Source: Glossina fuscipes (taxonomy: Eukaryota > Arthropoda > Insecta > Diptera > Glossinidae). From it: a stretch of 64,000 bases of DNA. This document shows, one piece after another, positions 37,504 to 50,559 of the stretch; position 1 is the first letter of the stretch, and each line of letters starts with the position of its first letter. The stretch covers positions 2,376,174 through 2,440,173 of the forward strand of contig NW_023998458.1 of assembly GCF_014805625.2 (NCBI RefSeq), given 5' to 3'. The notes under the pieces were generated by a model. It saw nothing but the letters and a program-made list of their open reading frames with translations. It ran no database searches and had not been told where the DNA came from. Position numbers and translations under genes: made by a program.

Positions 37504-39400
37504 CTGTTAAAGAAGAGAATGTATACAAGAAAAAAATTATTATTAAGCAGCTCCTATACATATTAGAAGGATATTTTATGTTTATTTGTTTGTGCGCTTT
37601 ATACGGCATATATAGTGAGTTTGCGTAGGTATATATATATATGTATATATTTACGCACATATATATTCTTGACTGGTAATTTTGTTGAGCTTATTTGATT
37701 GCAAACGCCAGACATTTGGGCGTTGCGTGGCTGTAAATTCATTTGTTAAACGATGTGCTCATAAAATTCTGTTCACCTTTATTTTAACATTCATCCAGAC
37801 ATGCTAAAAAATATTGCGCCCTTTTTTGCTAGCAAAAAAAAAATGAATTCAATTAAATACGAAGTATAAAAATTAAAATGAATTTAGAAAAGTTCGATTT
37901 TCTAAAGGCCAAAAACTTTTTAGACAGTTAAAGGCATGAAAAGCTATGAAAGCTATGTATGCATTAACTAACTGACTGACTGTTTGGCCACTTTCTATGC
38001 TTTTTATTTTTGGTCTTTTTTCTTTTTTAAGCCTTTTCAATAACACACTCGCTGGCTTCATTCATATAACTGCTCGCTGTTGCCGTTAAGCCAACAAACC
38101 AAACACTGATGTTTCTTTCTTGTACTGTTTTCACAAAAGTTCTCAGGTTTTTTGTGTATGTAAGCAAGTGTGTTCATTAAGTTCTTATTTAACTATATAA
38201 CGTGCAAGAGGCGTTTATTGGTTATACTAGAAGTCCTGCTTTCCTTGTTGCTTGTTCTTGTACGCTTCACGTATTCATTCCTGTGCCTCTGTACGTACCT
38301 ATGTTATGGCCAAGTGACTCGGGTGAACTTTAAGCGATCAAAAGAAAACAAATTAAATCGTTTTAGAATTTATGAAGAGGAGTACGAGTGGTGACTGCAA
38401 TGATCGTATATATTGGCAGGGAAAAAAAAAGTAGCAACAAGAAACAAAGAGAAAGACAAACAGAGAGGGACGGAAACAAAAGAAGATTGTGATGCTATGT
38501 AAAGCTTCTTCGCTTGCTATGGTTTATTCATAATTTATAAATACTTTTGCAACCATTCTTGTCGCTGTTGTTCCTGTTGTTGTTATTGTTTCTTAAATCC
38601 AGAGGCATAATTCATTTGGCGATTTGTTACTGTGAAGTGAATGTGGAAGCAATGAAATGTTCAACTGAACTAAAAAAAAAAAAGAAAATGAAATGAAAAA
38701 ACAAAAAAAAAAAAAAAATGATGAGGATGAGGATGATCGTTGGGAGATGGTCGTAAGGTTATAACGCAGAAAGGGCTGTTACTTCTAATGAAATTTCTTA
38801 AGAAATTTGTTTGCTGTTATTGCCTGCGTATAAAACTTCGAAAACGATCATTTAAATTATTCCTTTTCCCTAATTGTTAACACTCCCACCTTTTTAAGGC
38901 CTACTTGCCCGGGTTCGGCCGTAAACTGAGCTATTTCCTATTGCCCGCATCGACGATTGCAACACATACACGTATGTTTGTGTTAATTTTAATTACTCTG
39001 CCGCGCATTTAACAGGGAGAGAATAATGGCTCATAAAATCCATTTTTAAAACAAATATGACTGCAACTATGGTGGAGCGAGCGAGCGTATATGCGTGACT
39101 GGTATCGTGTTAATTCGACATGTTTTTCTTATGTTGTTATTGCTGTTGTCGTTTTATTTCATTTTCATTATTGTTATTATTCTTATTGTTGTTATTATTA
39201 TTGTCGTTAGTGTTGTTGGTGTTGTCCAGAATCATTTAAAACAAAATATTTGCACTGCACAATCGTCTACACGGTAAGCATGCATGCATGCATGCATGCA
39301 TACATGCAGTAACGCCTTATGATCCCTAAATTCATGGAATATGGCAAAGAAACGCGCGTAAAAACATCAAATTGCAACACCTTTAGGCCATACTTGCTGA
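35059..39400. other. Non-coding
   Basis: No gene recognised. Three consecutive + strand frames (35142-35354, 35372-35569, 35639-35914) have ordinary-looking composition but no known motif. 36020-36200 has GTCTGTTCGACTGTTCGCG and TTCAAATTTGGAAAAAACAT, likely a decayed dispersed repeat. Simple repeats: GCT units 37350-37392, poly(T) 37473-37503, A-rich 38670-38720, TTG/TTA units 39130-39225, GCAT units 39277-39300. Confidence 0.55.
37473..37503. repeat. Poly(T) tract, about 31 bases
   Basis: An uninterrupted T run, the longest homopolymer in the window. Others are near 44085-44109 (T) and 62079-62098 (T). Lengths of such runs are unreliable in assemblies. Confidence 0.9.
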
Positions 39401-39540
39401 GCAAGCGCACATCACACACATACACACGCCCTAATGCACATACATAGCCACCTATATTTGAAGATGCATACAAAGCAAATTTGTTTCCCTCCCTCTCTCC
39501 CTTAAGCATGAGTATTCTTTTTCGCTTCTAACTTCGTTAT

Positions 39541-39560
39541 AATCATCGTCATTATCATCG

Positions 39561-39600
<40 letters not shown>

Positions 39601-39632
39601 AATCATCATAATTTTCGTCATCATCACCTAAG
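39541..39632. repeat. (ATC)n trinucleotide tract
   Basis: ATC units run almost without interruption between about 39560 and 39600, with imperfect units on both sides. It is the longest GAT/ATC run in the window. Confidence 0.9.
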
Positions 39633-39819
39633 ATGAAGCAATGGTACTTCCATACGATGCTGCCGTTGTTATTGCTGCTTCTGCGGCCGCCTTATGCACT
39701 GCGTTTACAGGAATTCATAATAATTGCGTATCTGGCAGATGCAATTTATCCGTGAATTTGTTTTTAATTTTCAACACATTCGCTAATTTGATTTTTAACT
39801 TTTTGCTCTTCTCTCCTTC

Positions 39820-39945
39820 TTTCTTTCTCTCACTCTCACTCTCTCTCTCTTTCTCTCTCTCTCGCTCTATCGGTCTATCTCTCCCTCGCTACCTTAGTGT
39901 GCGTGTATGTGTGTGTGTGTGTATGTATGTGTGTGTGCGAGTCTG
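39820..39945. repeat. (CT)n followed by (TG)n compound microsatellite
   Basis: CT and TTTCTC units at about 39820-39890 are followed by GTGTGTATG units at about 39898-39940. The forward frame at 39641-39946 reads through this tract and is not supported as a gene. Confidence 0.85.
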
Positions 39946-42394
39946 ATCGTTCTGTTCAATTTGGTTATTTGCCTGTTACTTGCCATTTAACTTTAACCAT
40001 TCGGGTAATTTTTTAGGACTTTATTCATATCTACGTGCGTGTGTTTGCCATTGTTTTTGTTCTTGTTGTTGTTCTCGTTGTTATTGTTGCCTGAAAATGG
40101 GTCTTGTTAAATATGTAATTTATGTTGCTTCAGATATACTGCTGATGACGATGGCTGAACTGATTCTTGCTGTTATATTAGCAATAGTGGCGCGGTTGTT
40201 ATCGTTGTTGTTGTTGTTGTCATTATTTCGAATGCTGATGCTATTGCTGTTGCTGTTGCTGCTGCTTCTGCTCTACAGAGACCGTGATCGTTTTTATACG
40301 TTTTTCTTTAAGTTGTTTCCCTCGTTTTTTTTTTTTTTCATTTTCCTTAAAACCCAATAAGACACGACTAACTGCTGCTGAAATGTATTCATATTGTTGT
40401 AAGCATATTGAATATACTAGGCTAACTTTGTTGTTGCTTTTGTTATTGTTGTTTGAGCAGGCGCAACTTAACAAATCGATTTGCAACGCAATGCATCTTT
40501 TCGCGGGCATATGTATAAGTGTTTGTATTTCCTGGCTTCTACTTTATCTTTAGCTTCCTTTCCTTCATTTAAACCGTACATGATGGAACAGTTGAAATTC
40601 ACAGTAAGCGTGAAGACATTAGAGATTATTAGTGTGCGAAGTTCGCCAGTGATAACGTTCGCAAAGCATTTTTAAGTTTGCACAAAAACACACACACGCA
40701 CTCATATAGGCACAAATACAATCATCTCAGAATTAATGAAATTATACGCGGTCAATTAGGGATTTCGTGATAGACGATCAGATTATAAAAATCGTAGTTA
40801 TTATGCATGAAATAATAGCAAGGAAGAGAAGAAATATCTCTCCAAGATCGGTTCTCAATTATCCTCCAAATAAAAATGGTGTCCAACAAACCAATTTGCA
40901 GTAGACAGTCGTACCCAATAGAAAGGCAACTGTGTCCATTTCGATCATCACTCTTTCGGGAGAGTAAATAAAACAAGAGCTATAAGTATGCCAAGATAGC
41001 TTCGATCGATCGCTTTCTATCCCATTGGATTACTTAAGTAAGCGTCATAAAATAGTTTCTCTCCCTTTATGATCAGTTCTCATAATACGCAATACACTAT
41101 GCGTGTGAAAGAAATCTAAATTCGTCGGCCATACTATAGAGGCTTTTTTGAATAGTCTATTATGAGCATCTAAGATCCGATATGAAATGGTTCCGAAGAG
41201 ACCAAATCGTCCTAAGCGCCTTTCCTGTCTGGCTAACTTCCCCTTCGTTTAATCGACCGTCCTTCCATCCTTCACGTCTGGTTTTACATTCATTCTCCTG
41301 AGTCTATTCTTAGGTATATTTGTGAAAGCAAGTACTTCTGTTGCACGTACCTTAATTCTTTGATTTAGTCCTCGTGTGACTCGTGTGATGAAAACTCAAT
41401 TCCAATTACAGAGTTAAGCCTTTTCACAGCGTCACCTTACGGAGATCTGTTCATTCTTATTTTACGTTCTCTTGCATCTACCTTTAAAATATCGTTGCGA
41501 TCAGTTTATCCGTCCGACTGTCTTTCGATCTATTCTCTGTTCTGTCCTTTTAAGCATCCTTCATACGTCGCTTCGTATAATCTTTAATCTTTCGCTCGGT
41601 TGTCTTTTTTTCCCCTTCATACCGCTAGGTGTGAATATCGTTTTTTTGGTTGAGATCATTTACAAAGCTGGTCAATCTTTTTGTCTTTACATTACTCGCT
41701 TCATTTGACCGTATGTCTGTCCATTTAATATGTGCTTTCTTCCTCGTCTTTCTCGGGCGTTGTTCGAATGCCAATACTGTCAGCCAGACATTACTAACGT
41801 AGTACTGAAAAGACATAACGGATCGTTTACTAAGTTGATGAACGACTCGTGCAATTTTTTAACATTTTTTTGCTATCAATTATTATGCTATCAATACTAG
41901 TCCGATTTGAGAAGAGAGATGTCGCCTTGATATTTTAGGAACACCAGCCTGTCTAATAAGTTAGTAACCAGTGGATCGTAGGTTGGTTGGCAAGTTGTCA
42001 GTTATAAAGAATTAAATAATATTTTCCAGAAAAACAATTGCTTGACCTTAGTGGGGATCCGAAAATTTGGTTCTTTTATGTCTGGCCAAGTTCTTCTATA
42101 TATCAGGTAACTGCTAGAAGAACATTAAAGATGATTAAGTCGTTATGAAGGACAAAAGATCTCTTTTTAGTGGATTAATATTCTTCTTATTGCTATTCCG
42201 CTCTTTGAGGGTCAACGAAATAAGGGCCAACAAGCCTCATTGTTTATTATTGTTATTGTATGCCCTTATAGGTTGGAAGAAAAGCCGGAGCAAAATATCA
42301 TGCCTGGCAATTTCAAAACTGCGAATTATATATCTGTCGTCATATCCTGATGACGTATGATTGATCCCATATTATATTGTATCAATATTTAATT
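39946..42394. other. Non-coding, with a second pyrimidine-skewed tract
   Basis: No gene recognised. TTG and CTG units lie at about 40200-40270 and 40427-40455, and are the source of Leu-rich and Gln-rich pseudo-frames. About 41215-41730 is rich in C and T with CCGTCCTTCCATCC-like clusters, similar in character to 18905-19860 but not a copy of it. Confidence 0.6.
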
Positions 42395-42815
42395 ATTTTG
42401 TCAATACGTTTATAACGCGCAGGAGCAAACTTCAAAAATCCCATAAGTATACAAATTCTCGGCTATTTTCAAATCTTCAATACGCCTAAACATATCCGTC
42501 TCTTTGCCTCTCCATCTGTTCACTTGCTCAACTGTGTCGTATTTGTGCTCCCGTTAGCGAAAATGAAAACATCGCCTACAAATTTGCAAAAGAATTTGGA
42601 ATTGACCTAAATATTTCAAAGAACAACAAGCCTACAACGCCCACATGCCTATGCGACAAGAACTTTTATTTTGAAAACAGAAGAAATCATTGCGCCCGCT
42701 CCATATTATAGAGCATGAAAATTTTGTCTTTTTACGTGTTTTGTCTTTTTTTGGGGTAAACGGTGGTGGGTATGAAAGATTCGACCATCACCGAATTTAA
42801 CTTTCTTATTTGCTT
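42395..42815 (+). mobile_element. Dispersed repeat, type 2, copy at 42.4 kb
   Basis: The order is TTTATAACGCGCAGGAGCAA, AATTCTCGGCTATTTTCAA, CTAAACATATCCGTCTC, TTTCGCTAACG on the reverse strand, CGCCCACATGCCTATGCGA, ATTATAGAGCATGAAAAT, GGTGGTGGGTATGAAAGATT, then CACCGAATTTAACTTTCTTA. The 51000-51475 copy shows the same order. Non-coding. Confidence 0.8.
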
Positions 42816-42862
42816 TTCTTAATGTAATTTTTTTCTTGAACCATAATGCGTATAGAAAAAAG

Positions 42863-43199
42863 TTATGTGCGGAGCAACAAATTGGTCAACTGGGCTTCCA
42901 GCCTTTCCTGGTTTTGATCACAGAAACGTGAGAGTATACGACCAGGGAACGTCACATGCACTAATTGAGTTGCCTGAAGAGATGTGTGGCATATTGTACC
43001 GCCTTGTTCAAACCACATGTCGTTCACATGAATGCCATTCAATTTGGGCAGAAAGAGCTGGCTTATCGCAGCGCGATATCGGGCACGCGTGGCAGTCATT
43101 GCTTGACCAGCCTTATTTTTGAAGAGTGGTAAACAAATTTGCATTATTTTTAAAATATTGCTCAACATTGAACGTTGCCCTCCCGTGTAGTGCTCCCAT
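42863..43199 (-). pseudogene. Internally deleted mariner-like (DUF4817-type) transposase
   Basis: Read on the minus strand, an ATG at 43199 opens a frame with RATFNVEQYFKNN, matching the N-terminus of DUF4817/IS630-type insect transposases. After about 28 codons it stops. From about 43115 another frame gives KAGQAMTATRARYRAA, then FLPKLNGIHVNDMWFEQGG and TICHTS, then TFPGRILSRF: the C-terminal catalytic region, where intact copies read DDMWFQQDGATCHT. The catalytic Asp of QQDG is Gly here. So roughly the middle half of the protein is missing, the ends are joined out of frame and the active site is mutated: an inert remnant. Confidence 0.85.
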
Positions 43200-43268
43200 T
43201 TTTAATAACCCTAAACGGTCAGTTATGAAACCTTGGAATTCCAAGAGTTTTATCGCACAATTTTGGAT

Positions 43269-43292
43269 AAATTTTGGGACGCCGTGTATATA
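43269..43292 (-). repeat. Terminal inverted repeat of the mariner-like remnant
   Basis: AAATTTTGGGACGCCGTGTA, read in reverse as TACACGGCGTCCCAAAATTT, is one or two changes from the ACAGGGTGTCCCAAAA-type termini usual for this transposon group. It lies about 70 bases outside the transposase ATG and is flanked by TATA, fitting TA target-site insertion. The partner terminus near 42840 was not recognised. Confidence 0.65.
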
Positions 43293-43299
43293 GACCCGA

Positions 43300-46200
43300 G
43301 GAAGAAGAACTTTTTCTTTAGTTTAACTAACGTTGCTTAGTATTTTTTTTTTCGATTATATATACATATATATGTATATATATATATATAAGTAAGTTCT
43401 TAACTCCCAATGACGAAGCTGTGAAAAGTAATGCCTATAAAGAAAGCACGAACTTATGTAATCATACTCGGTGGTGATAAATTTCATTACCATTATTATT
43501 ATTTATTTTAAGAAGATTTTTTTCTCATCATTTTCGAACTAAATTTTCTGCAAATCATTTTCCCATTTATTTAAAGCAATTAACTTTAACAATAGTTTAT
43601 ATCAATTGTTGACTTTTATTTATTTACTTCTTTTTTTATTCAGTTGTGTTATGCGTGTTTAACACGCCAAAGACAATAAAGTCAAAAACACACATACATA
43701 CACACACACATACACACGGGTATAAAAACGCAAACCAAACATCATCAAATAACTATTTTAACACCTGAATGCCCTTTTTCTCGATGCTGTATTGTTTGAT
43801 TATTATTATGTTTGTTACGCAGGCACGAAAACCTTGTTAAACCCTAGTCTTTCTCACATACTGTGACACACTTAAGTACTTAAATCACATGTTATTGTTA
43901 TATAAAGAGCACATCTGTATGGGCTAATTTTGTGTATGTGTGCATGTGCGAATGTGCACAATGCAAACATCTAACAATCAACCCTCTGCATGGAGATGCA
44001 AAACAATTGCCAGCCACTTAATAAGAAAATTTGTTTCTTTCTTATGTTTTGTGTTTATGAAGTGGTGTGTCAGGGTGTCCTTTCTTTTTTTTTTTTTTTT
44101 TTTTTTTTTGCTTACCATTGTTATCTACTTCATTTTCTAATATTTATAAATGAATGCGAGAATTAAAAAAAAAAAAAAGAAAAAAAATGCGCAGTCACTC
44201 CATATAAAGACAATTAATTATTGATGATAACAAGTTTTTAATGAAAAATTTCATAGGAAAAATTTCTCAAATAAATCGAAAATCAATTAATAACAATTCG
44301 TTTATAATATAATATCATTTTAACGATTAAACAGAAAAAACAATTTGCTCTGATAGCTTATAAGTGCAGAAATTTGTCAAATCACAAACAAAGCCTGAGA
44401 GTAGGAAAAAACGTAAAGGACAGGATGTGACAGAGATTTTTTTAGGATAAACATCTGTTTTGCGTTAAAGGAATATAAAAAACACGTTTAACGGCGTTTC
44501 ACTTTGTAAATAAATGAACAGTAGGCGCGAAGGCTTTTACCAAAGAGCGTTGTTGGCAGAACGGAGCGGACGTTCGCTTTTACAATTTTTATGTAATTTT
44601 CGTCAAATCAAACTTTTTTCATGAGCTTTCATCTCTCTTTTACTTTGCTTCAAAAATTATGTAACTGCATCCGGTTTATCTGTTTAAGGCCTTCGAATGA
44701 GGGTGAAATCTTTGTAAGTAACCATCAAGAGATTACGTTGTAGGACTATAGGACACTAACGCTTTTTAAGACTATCTTTCGCTTCTTTTGCAACCCACTC
44801 AAAATGAATTCCTAAACATATTTTCATAATACATTCCTGTATTTTCAAGGAAATCAAAATCGGCTGCAAAATATTTTCTATCTTTAGATTGTAAATCTAG
44901 TCTTATAATCAGTACAATGCAATTTGTTTACCTGCACGTATATTGAAATGATCACGTCGCTCCCTCAACAGATGCAAGCATGAAAGAAACTCATGAAATG
45001 CTTTATAAGTATTGTTTAAATGCCAACGAAATATATGTAACAGACTATTTAAATTATTATTTATTATCCATTATTATTGGAAAAGACTTCCCTAGTCGAA
45101 AGTATCAAGCTCAAACGGTCTAACTTTATTTAGTCTTCGCTGACGGCAGCGACCTGCTTTTATGTTCAGTACCGTGTAATACTTGGCAGAAGAGATAAAC
45201 GAGAGAAAATGAGGTGAACACTAAGTGATATTCATCGACGTTCCACTGAAGTGTGGAAATTAGTAGATATGGTAGATATGTATGGTATGCTGTGCTGCGC
45301 ATCGCATGTTGATTAAAAGTGTCGACGCGGGAAACCTTGCGCACGCGATTTTTCTCGTGAAATAAAAACCGAGTAGTAGCTGTCTTTTCAAATGTATATT
45401 CGGTGGTCTTTCACAGCAACAAACCTGATTCGTAAGCACGGATGAACTAGGGTTTCATCTTTTCACACCTAAAGCTAAGCATCACTCAAAAGAAGGAACC
45501 GAAACAAGGAGAGAAAGATGGCAACCACAGTCCCCCGTCTGTGTGAAAACAAAGAAGTTCAATTTTGTTTATTAGGATCTGCCAGAATATGCCTAAGCGG
45601 ATTCCGATGGGGTCTATTCTAGCGCATAACGGTTGTTTCTCATAGGGTTCATTCAGGTAGATAATGGCGGGTTTCTGCAGGGTCCATTCAAGCTCAAACA
45701 ATTTCCTTTGAAACAAATGAAGAAAACGTCTATCCCTATAGAAATTCAGAGAACGCCTATAGCAGTGTAAATTTTATCTAGATTCATTAACACATCTAAA
45801 GGACTAAAAATATTATTAATTTTCAGAAAATGTAACACACTGCGTAATTGTTAACAAATCAAGCAGATGAGAACGTTTTAACTAACGTTCCTAATAAATA
45901 GGACGGTTCGATATAAAAAATTTTATACGTTTACCTTTCCATATTCGCTTGCAATAACCGCACTATAAGGGGAATAGTTTCGTAACATATCAAGCAGTAA
46001 TTCATTTTATTTAAAATGAATCGACATTTAATCATATACTCTCTGAAAGATGGCCAAGGCGAATAGAAGCATATCAAAACTGTTTACACAGACATAATGT
46101 GGCATGTCTCGAATCTCTAAAATTGATTTCAAAAATTTGGAGTTATATTTTTCACAGCAATAGTGAAAAGGCCAAAAGGTGTGGTCAACAAACATAGGCA

Positions 46201-46309
46201 AAATTTGAAAATTGGTGCTATTTCCCCCACAAATGCGTCCATAATAGGCAAAAAGAGTTAATATATGAAGTCCATTGATCTAAAAATTTACGTAGGATCA
46301 GATGTGCTT
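43300..46309. other. Non-coding
   Basis: No gene recognised. It holds (TA)n/TATG repeats 43361-43391, CA units about 43693-43722, poly(T) 44085-44109 and A-rich 44166-44188. Minus-strand frames at 45126-45344 and 45486-45716 carry no known motif. Confidence 0.6.
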
Positions 46310-46700
46310 GATGAGTTAACGCGGATACACTACCTTGACGGTTTAACCCCATGGTGCCCGATGACATATGGGTTAATTTTGCGTAATCGGCGTCCTTTAG
46401 AGAGTCAGACAATCCCTATAAGCTAGGGGCCTAAACTGCAGTGGAGAAGCCAGATAGCTCTATTGTGTACGGCTCAATAAACTCCCTCTGGAGTGTGTTG
46501 GGGGACTGGACGTACTAGCTTCCACCGCGATTTCCACGTGTATTTAAATATGCAAGCTTTCCCCCGAAGGATCTCGGCAAGCACCAAACTGCAGTAGACC
46601 AATGTTGGCATCTCTACACGCAGGTGCTCGTGACGTAGCGAGTGGGTTCCTGATCTCCGTGGAGCTTAAGTTTAGATTATAAAACCTTTAGCCTTACTTT
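46310..46700 (+). mobile_element. GC-richer mobile-element fragment, copy 2
   Basis: TTAACCCCATGGTGCCCGAT and GACATATGGG correspond to the minus strand of 24110-24480. Further on, TAAACTCCCTCTGGAG resembles TAAACCCTCTGGCTC there, and CACCGCGATTTCC resembles TCACGCGATTTGG. Overall base composition is higher in G and C than the flanks. No catalytic motif is visible. Confidence 0.5.
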
Positions 46701-46949
46701 ACGCGACAAAGCCACTCCTGCCTTCGGATTAACCATACAATCCCGCCTACTCAACAGCTGGCTATCCGTCTTCAATATATATTAGCATCAGTAAAAATAT
46801 CTACGTCACATGCATAAATAGCAAAGTGGGCGGGTCCAAAATAAAAACAGATGACATGTGTACTTGCTGCATTAAATCATTACAAACCAATGCCAAAACC
46901 TGGCCAAAAATTTATATACTCTGTACGGTTTTTGGCGGTTGTTTCTGCG

Positions 46950-47415
46950 CTCTATTAAGTTATTGAAAAAATAATTCAATTTTGATACACTATAACATTG
47001 GGTAGATGTGGTCAATTTTTTCCATTTTTGTACAGGTGCTACAGTATTGCAAATAGATTTTACAAATTCATCTGCTATAGTTTATGAGTAATGGGAAAAG
47101 AACCAATTCTTATTACTCCTTTTAAAAGACAGAGCTATTTTCAGTTTACGTGATACTGTGTTCATGGGCTTCGAGCGTTTTGGCCCACTTTCGATATCAA
47201 TCTGTTCCAATGTTTCTGAGATATTTGAAGTCATTAGTTTCATTTTTGCGGCGAGGAGATTGTTTGCAGCAGACATTACCCAGACGGACAGATGGACAGA
47301 CGAACATGCTGATCAAGAATATATATATACTTTGTGGGGTCTTTGACGCTTCCTTCTGGGCGCTAAATCCTTCGGTGATCCTTCGAGCGCTCATCCTTCG
47401 ATGATGGGTATAAAA
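46950..47415 (+). mobile_element. Dispersed repeat, type 1, copy 4
   Basis: It has the motifs of copy 3 in the same order and ends in GATGATGGGTATAAAAACGA. The segment GATCAAGAATATATATACTT plus TGTGGGGTCTTTGACGCTTC closely resembles a repeat widespread in drosophilid genomes (from memory). CCTTCGGTGATC, CCTTCGAGCGCTCATC and CCTTCGATGATG near the right end form a small internal tandem. Non-coding. Confidence 0.8.
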
Positions 47416-50400
47416 ACGAAGGGAGTCAGAGGGAAAGAGGTAGCAAGCAATTGAAATAGGGAAAGCACTAGCCGGAGACAGCGAGAGAGAAAGAGAGAGA
47501 GAAAGAGAGACGGTCAAAATTTTTATTTTGCCAACCTAATAAGTTTGTGAGATATCGACTCTATGACAAGTTCCGATAATTTATGATTCAATTATTTTTA
47601 TTGTTTCAAATTCGTGGTTTACTGCATTATCAGTAAGCCCACCTCCAAACGATAACATAACCATAAAACAAATAATAATAATATTGATGATGGCGATGAT
47701 GATGATGATGATGATGATGATGACGCTGATGATGATGATTTTAAATATAATAATTTAAAAAATTTCACAATCACCCCCAATACATGTGAAAGTCATAAAT
47801 AACATGAAATTGTAACAGTATCGCGTTAAAATCCCACATAGCCTTCTCAAGCCAGAGCAGAGTGAACTCCCAAAAATCTTATGTATATTGTGTGTGAAAA
47901 TCAGTATCAACTGTCAGAGAGTGTTTTGTATCGGTGTTGGTAATTGTAACGTTTACGGTATGCGGTAACTTAACGAACTGTTAACTACTCCCTTGGGTAA
48001 AATATGTTTAATAATATTCGTTTAACAACGTTATGCACAGGGCTGGGACTCCTTTTTTTTCTCGTTTAACTGCCACTTTAAATACTTTGCACATTAAAGG
48101 AGATAAACTCTACATTGATATAACGGAAAACGAAAGACGGAGAAAAATCTGAAGCGCAAGAAAGAGAAAGAACTCTCATATAATATATTAAAATATTTCT
48201 CGTTAAGATTGCTTGTCGTGTCTTGTTAAAGTCATATACGCTGTATAAATGTAATTTATCAAATTTTAATAGGATCCTTTGGCTTTGTCTGCTGCTAAGC
48301 TGCTATTCGGAGATACTGTATAAACAGGTAGCGCTCTTACAACAGGGAATACAATTTACTTATAATAATTTTTCTTTACTGAAATATCTTAAATATTTTA
48401 TAGGGACCCATCGATTCGTATATGATGTATAATGTTATCAATAAATAATAAATATTATTAATCAAAAGTAGATACTTTTTCACCTCATAAATAAGCGGCT
48501 GCTTTCGAAGATTTGAAGTTTAAAACAACCCCTTATTAACACATTACCTACAGGCTGCGAACATTTGTGCTTTCCGTTGAACTTCAGGCAATGCCCGTGT
48601 GGGCCGACAATTTTAATTTCGTCTCAAATCAAATTGGATTCTCTTGTGCCAATAAATATTTGGAAGGGAACTTTGAGGATAGCCTTTCAGACATTTCCAG
48701 CGAATGTGAAAAAGTGCTTCACAGGAGTTTTTTGTTTCTATATTTCCTCCACATATTGAAGATTGTTTTCAAAAGTATCATACAAAAAGACAATACTAAG
48801 GACTCTCATTCAATTCAATTCGTTATATATAAAACTATATTTTCAAAAATAATCCTAAAATTTTACAATGGTTTTACGAAATCTACGTACGGAAGCCCTT
48901 CAATTGTGAGTATACAACTGCGGCTATCTACGGCTTGAAGTCATAGTTTTGTCCCTATAACAGCAAATATTTTCTTGCAATCTAGCTTAAGACACTTTTT
49001 TTCGAAAAATTGACTTAAAAGAAAAAAAGCAATTAAATAGACTATAGCAGACCGCGACCAATCCTAAAGTGCCCTACACTACTCTACAATTGTTCATATA
49101 ACAAGTTTTCAAAGTACGAAAGTAATCGAAAAAGTTATCGAAAACGAAACATTTTGAACAGCGTGCGTCCTTGGACCAAAACAGGCCGACGTAGCAAATT
49201 TCAACGAAATATATTTCAAAACTTGTGGTCTCTGGAATGAGTACAAAAGAAAAAGACAGACAGACGGACAGACAAGATTAGCTCGATGTTGCATACAGAC
49301 GCATAGACTTATTACATCCTCGCATCACAAGCAGTGTAGAGCGTAACGATGATGTAAATTAGAATTTTTTTTTTGGGGAAAAATGTGCGAAAATCGGCCA
49401 TAAAATCGATCAATTGTGTTTTATTCTAAGATATTCAACCGAAGGCCATACAAATAACAAATTGAAAAAAGCAAAGACGCGTTCATTTCGAAAAATAGGG
49501 TTTCGAGAGAAACGCTTCAGCAGAGAGAGTTTGAAGCCCCAATTGCGAAACATTTGTTTATTTACATCCGACATATGTTTCATTTGCATCGTACACTTTG
49601 ATTTGCTTTCACTTTCAAATCCTCCGCGTAGACTGCGCGGAAATTTTTTGTTTTCTGTCCACCGGATCCGAAAAAGATCTGTAGCAATCTTCAGCTCCCT
49701 ATCATAATCGCAGGTTTATATTATTTTTTAACATTTAAGGGATTCTTGAAGCGAATAAAACCAAAAAAAAAACAGCAATAAACGAAAAAGAAATCACGAG
49801 ATGATAATAACCTCTTAAGCTTTATACGATGTACATCTGTATGGTTTACGTTTACACTTATCGTTATTACCAGTGTGTAACCAGATTCCGGTTCTTTGTT
49901 TTGTTTAACTTTACTTTCTTTTAGTCGCTTGTGTTTACACATAAAACGATGAGCATCGAAAATAATAATGATTGAAAACTTAATTATATTCGAGGATAAT
50001 TTTCACTCACATTCTCTGGTGATGATGTTGTTAAGATGTTCATCAGCTATTCATTTCTGACTTATGAGAATCTAATGAAGTGCCCATAATTCATAAGGCA
50101 GCAAAAATTGCGTAAACAAAGACTAATTGGGAATTGGAACGTAATACGTAAAAACCAAGTCATAAACTCTTAGCTAGAATGGTTAACTACTTGGAAGGAA
50201 GAACATCGGAACCATTGGCAATAGTTCACGCGTTTTCCAAAAGACGTTCGAATCGATTACAGCGGCCATCAATGTGCTCGAGAGCTCATAACGTTGCTAT
50301 CACCGAAAGCGAGAGCTTTAATAAAAAGTATCAATGTTCATCAAGCATTATTGTAATATTTACTTTATAATTCTTAAGCTTGATTAACATTACGATGGAT

Positions 50401-50559
50401 TCGGAAACATTATAAGAAACCATAGAACTTATGCAATAAGACAACCTCAAAAGAAAAAGCGATAATACTGCATAATTATGAGAGGAATTTTGTTAAGGTA
50501 TCTTAGTTGCAGTCATGGTAGGCTGTGGTGTTTCTGACCAAATCCAGTTTTCAGTATTT
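47416..50559. other. Non-coding
   Basis: No gene is established. It contains GAGAGA units (47479-47511), a GAT tract (47684-47739), an open stretch after a possible splice acceptor (48548-48938, see findings) and a remnant with AGACAGACAGACGGACAGAC at about 49253-49272. The 97-codon frame at 49414-49707 has no known motif. Confidence 0.55.

Noticed and set aside
40241..40510. Minus-strand frame ending in poly-glutamine
   Set aside because: Product of CTG/TTG simple repeats and poly(T) on the other strand.
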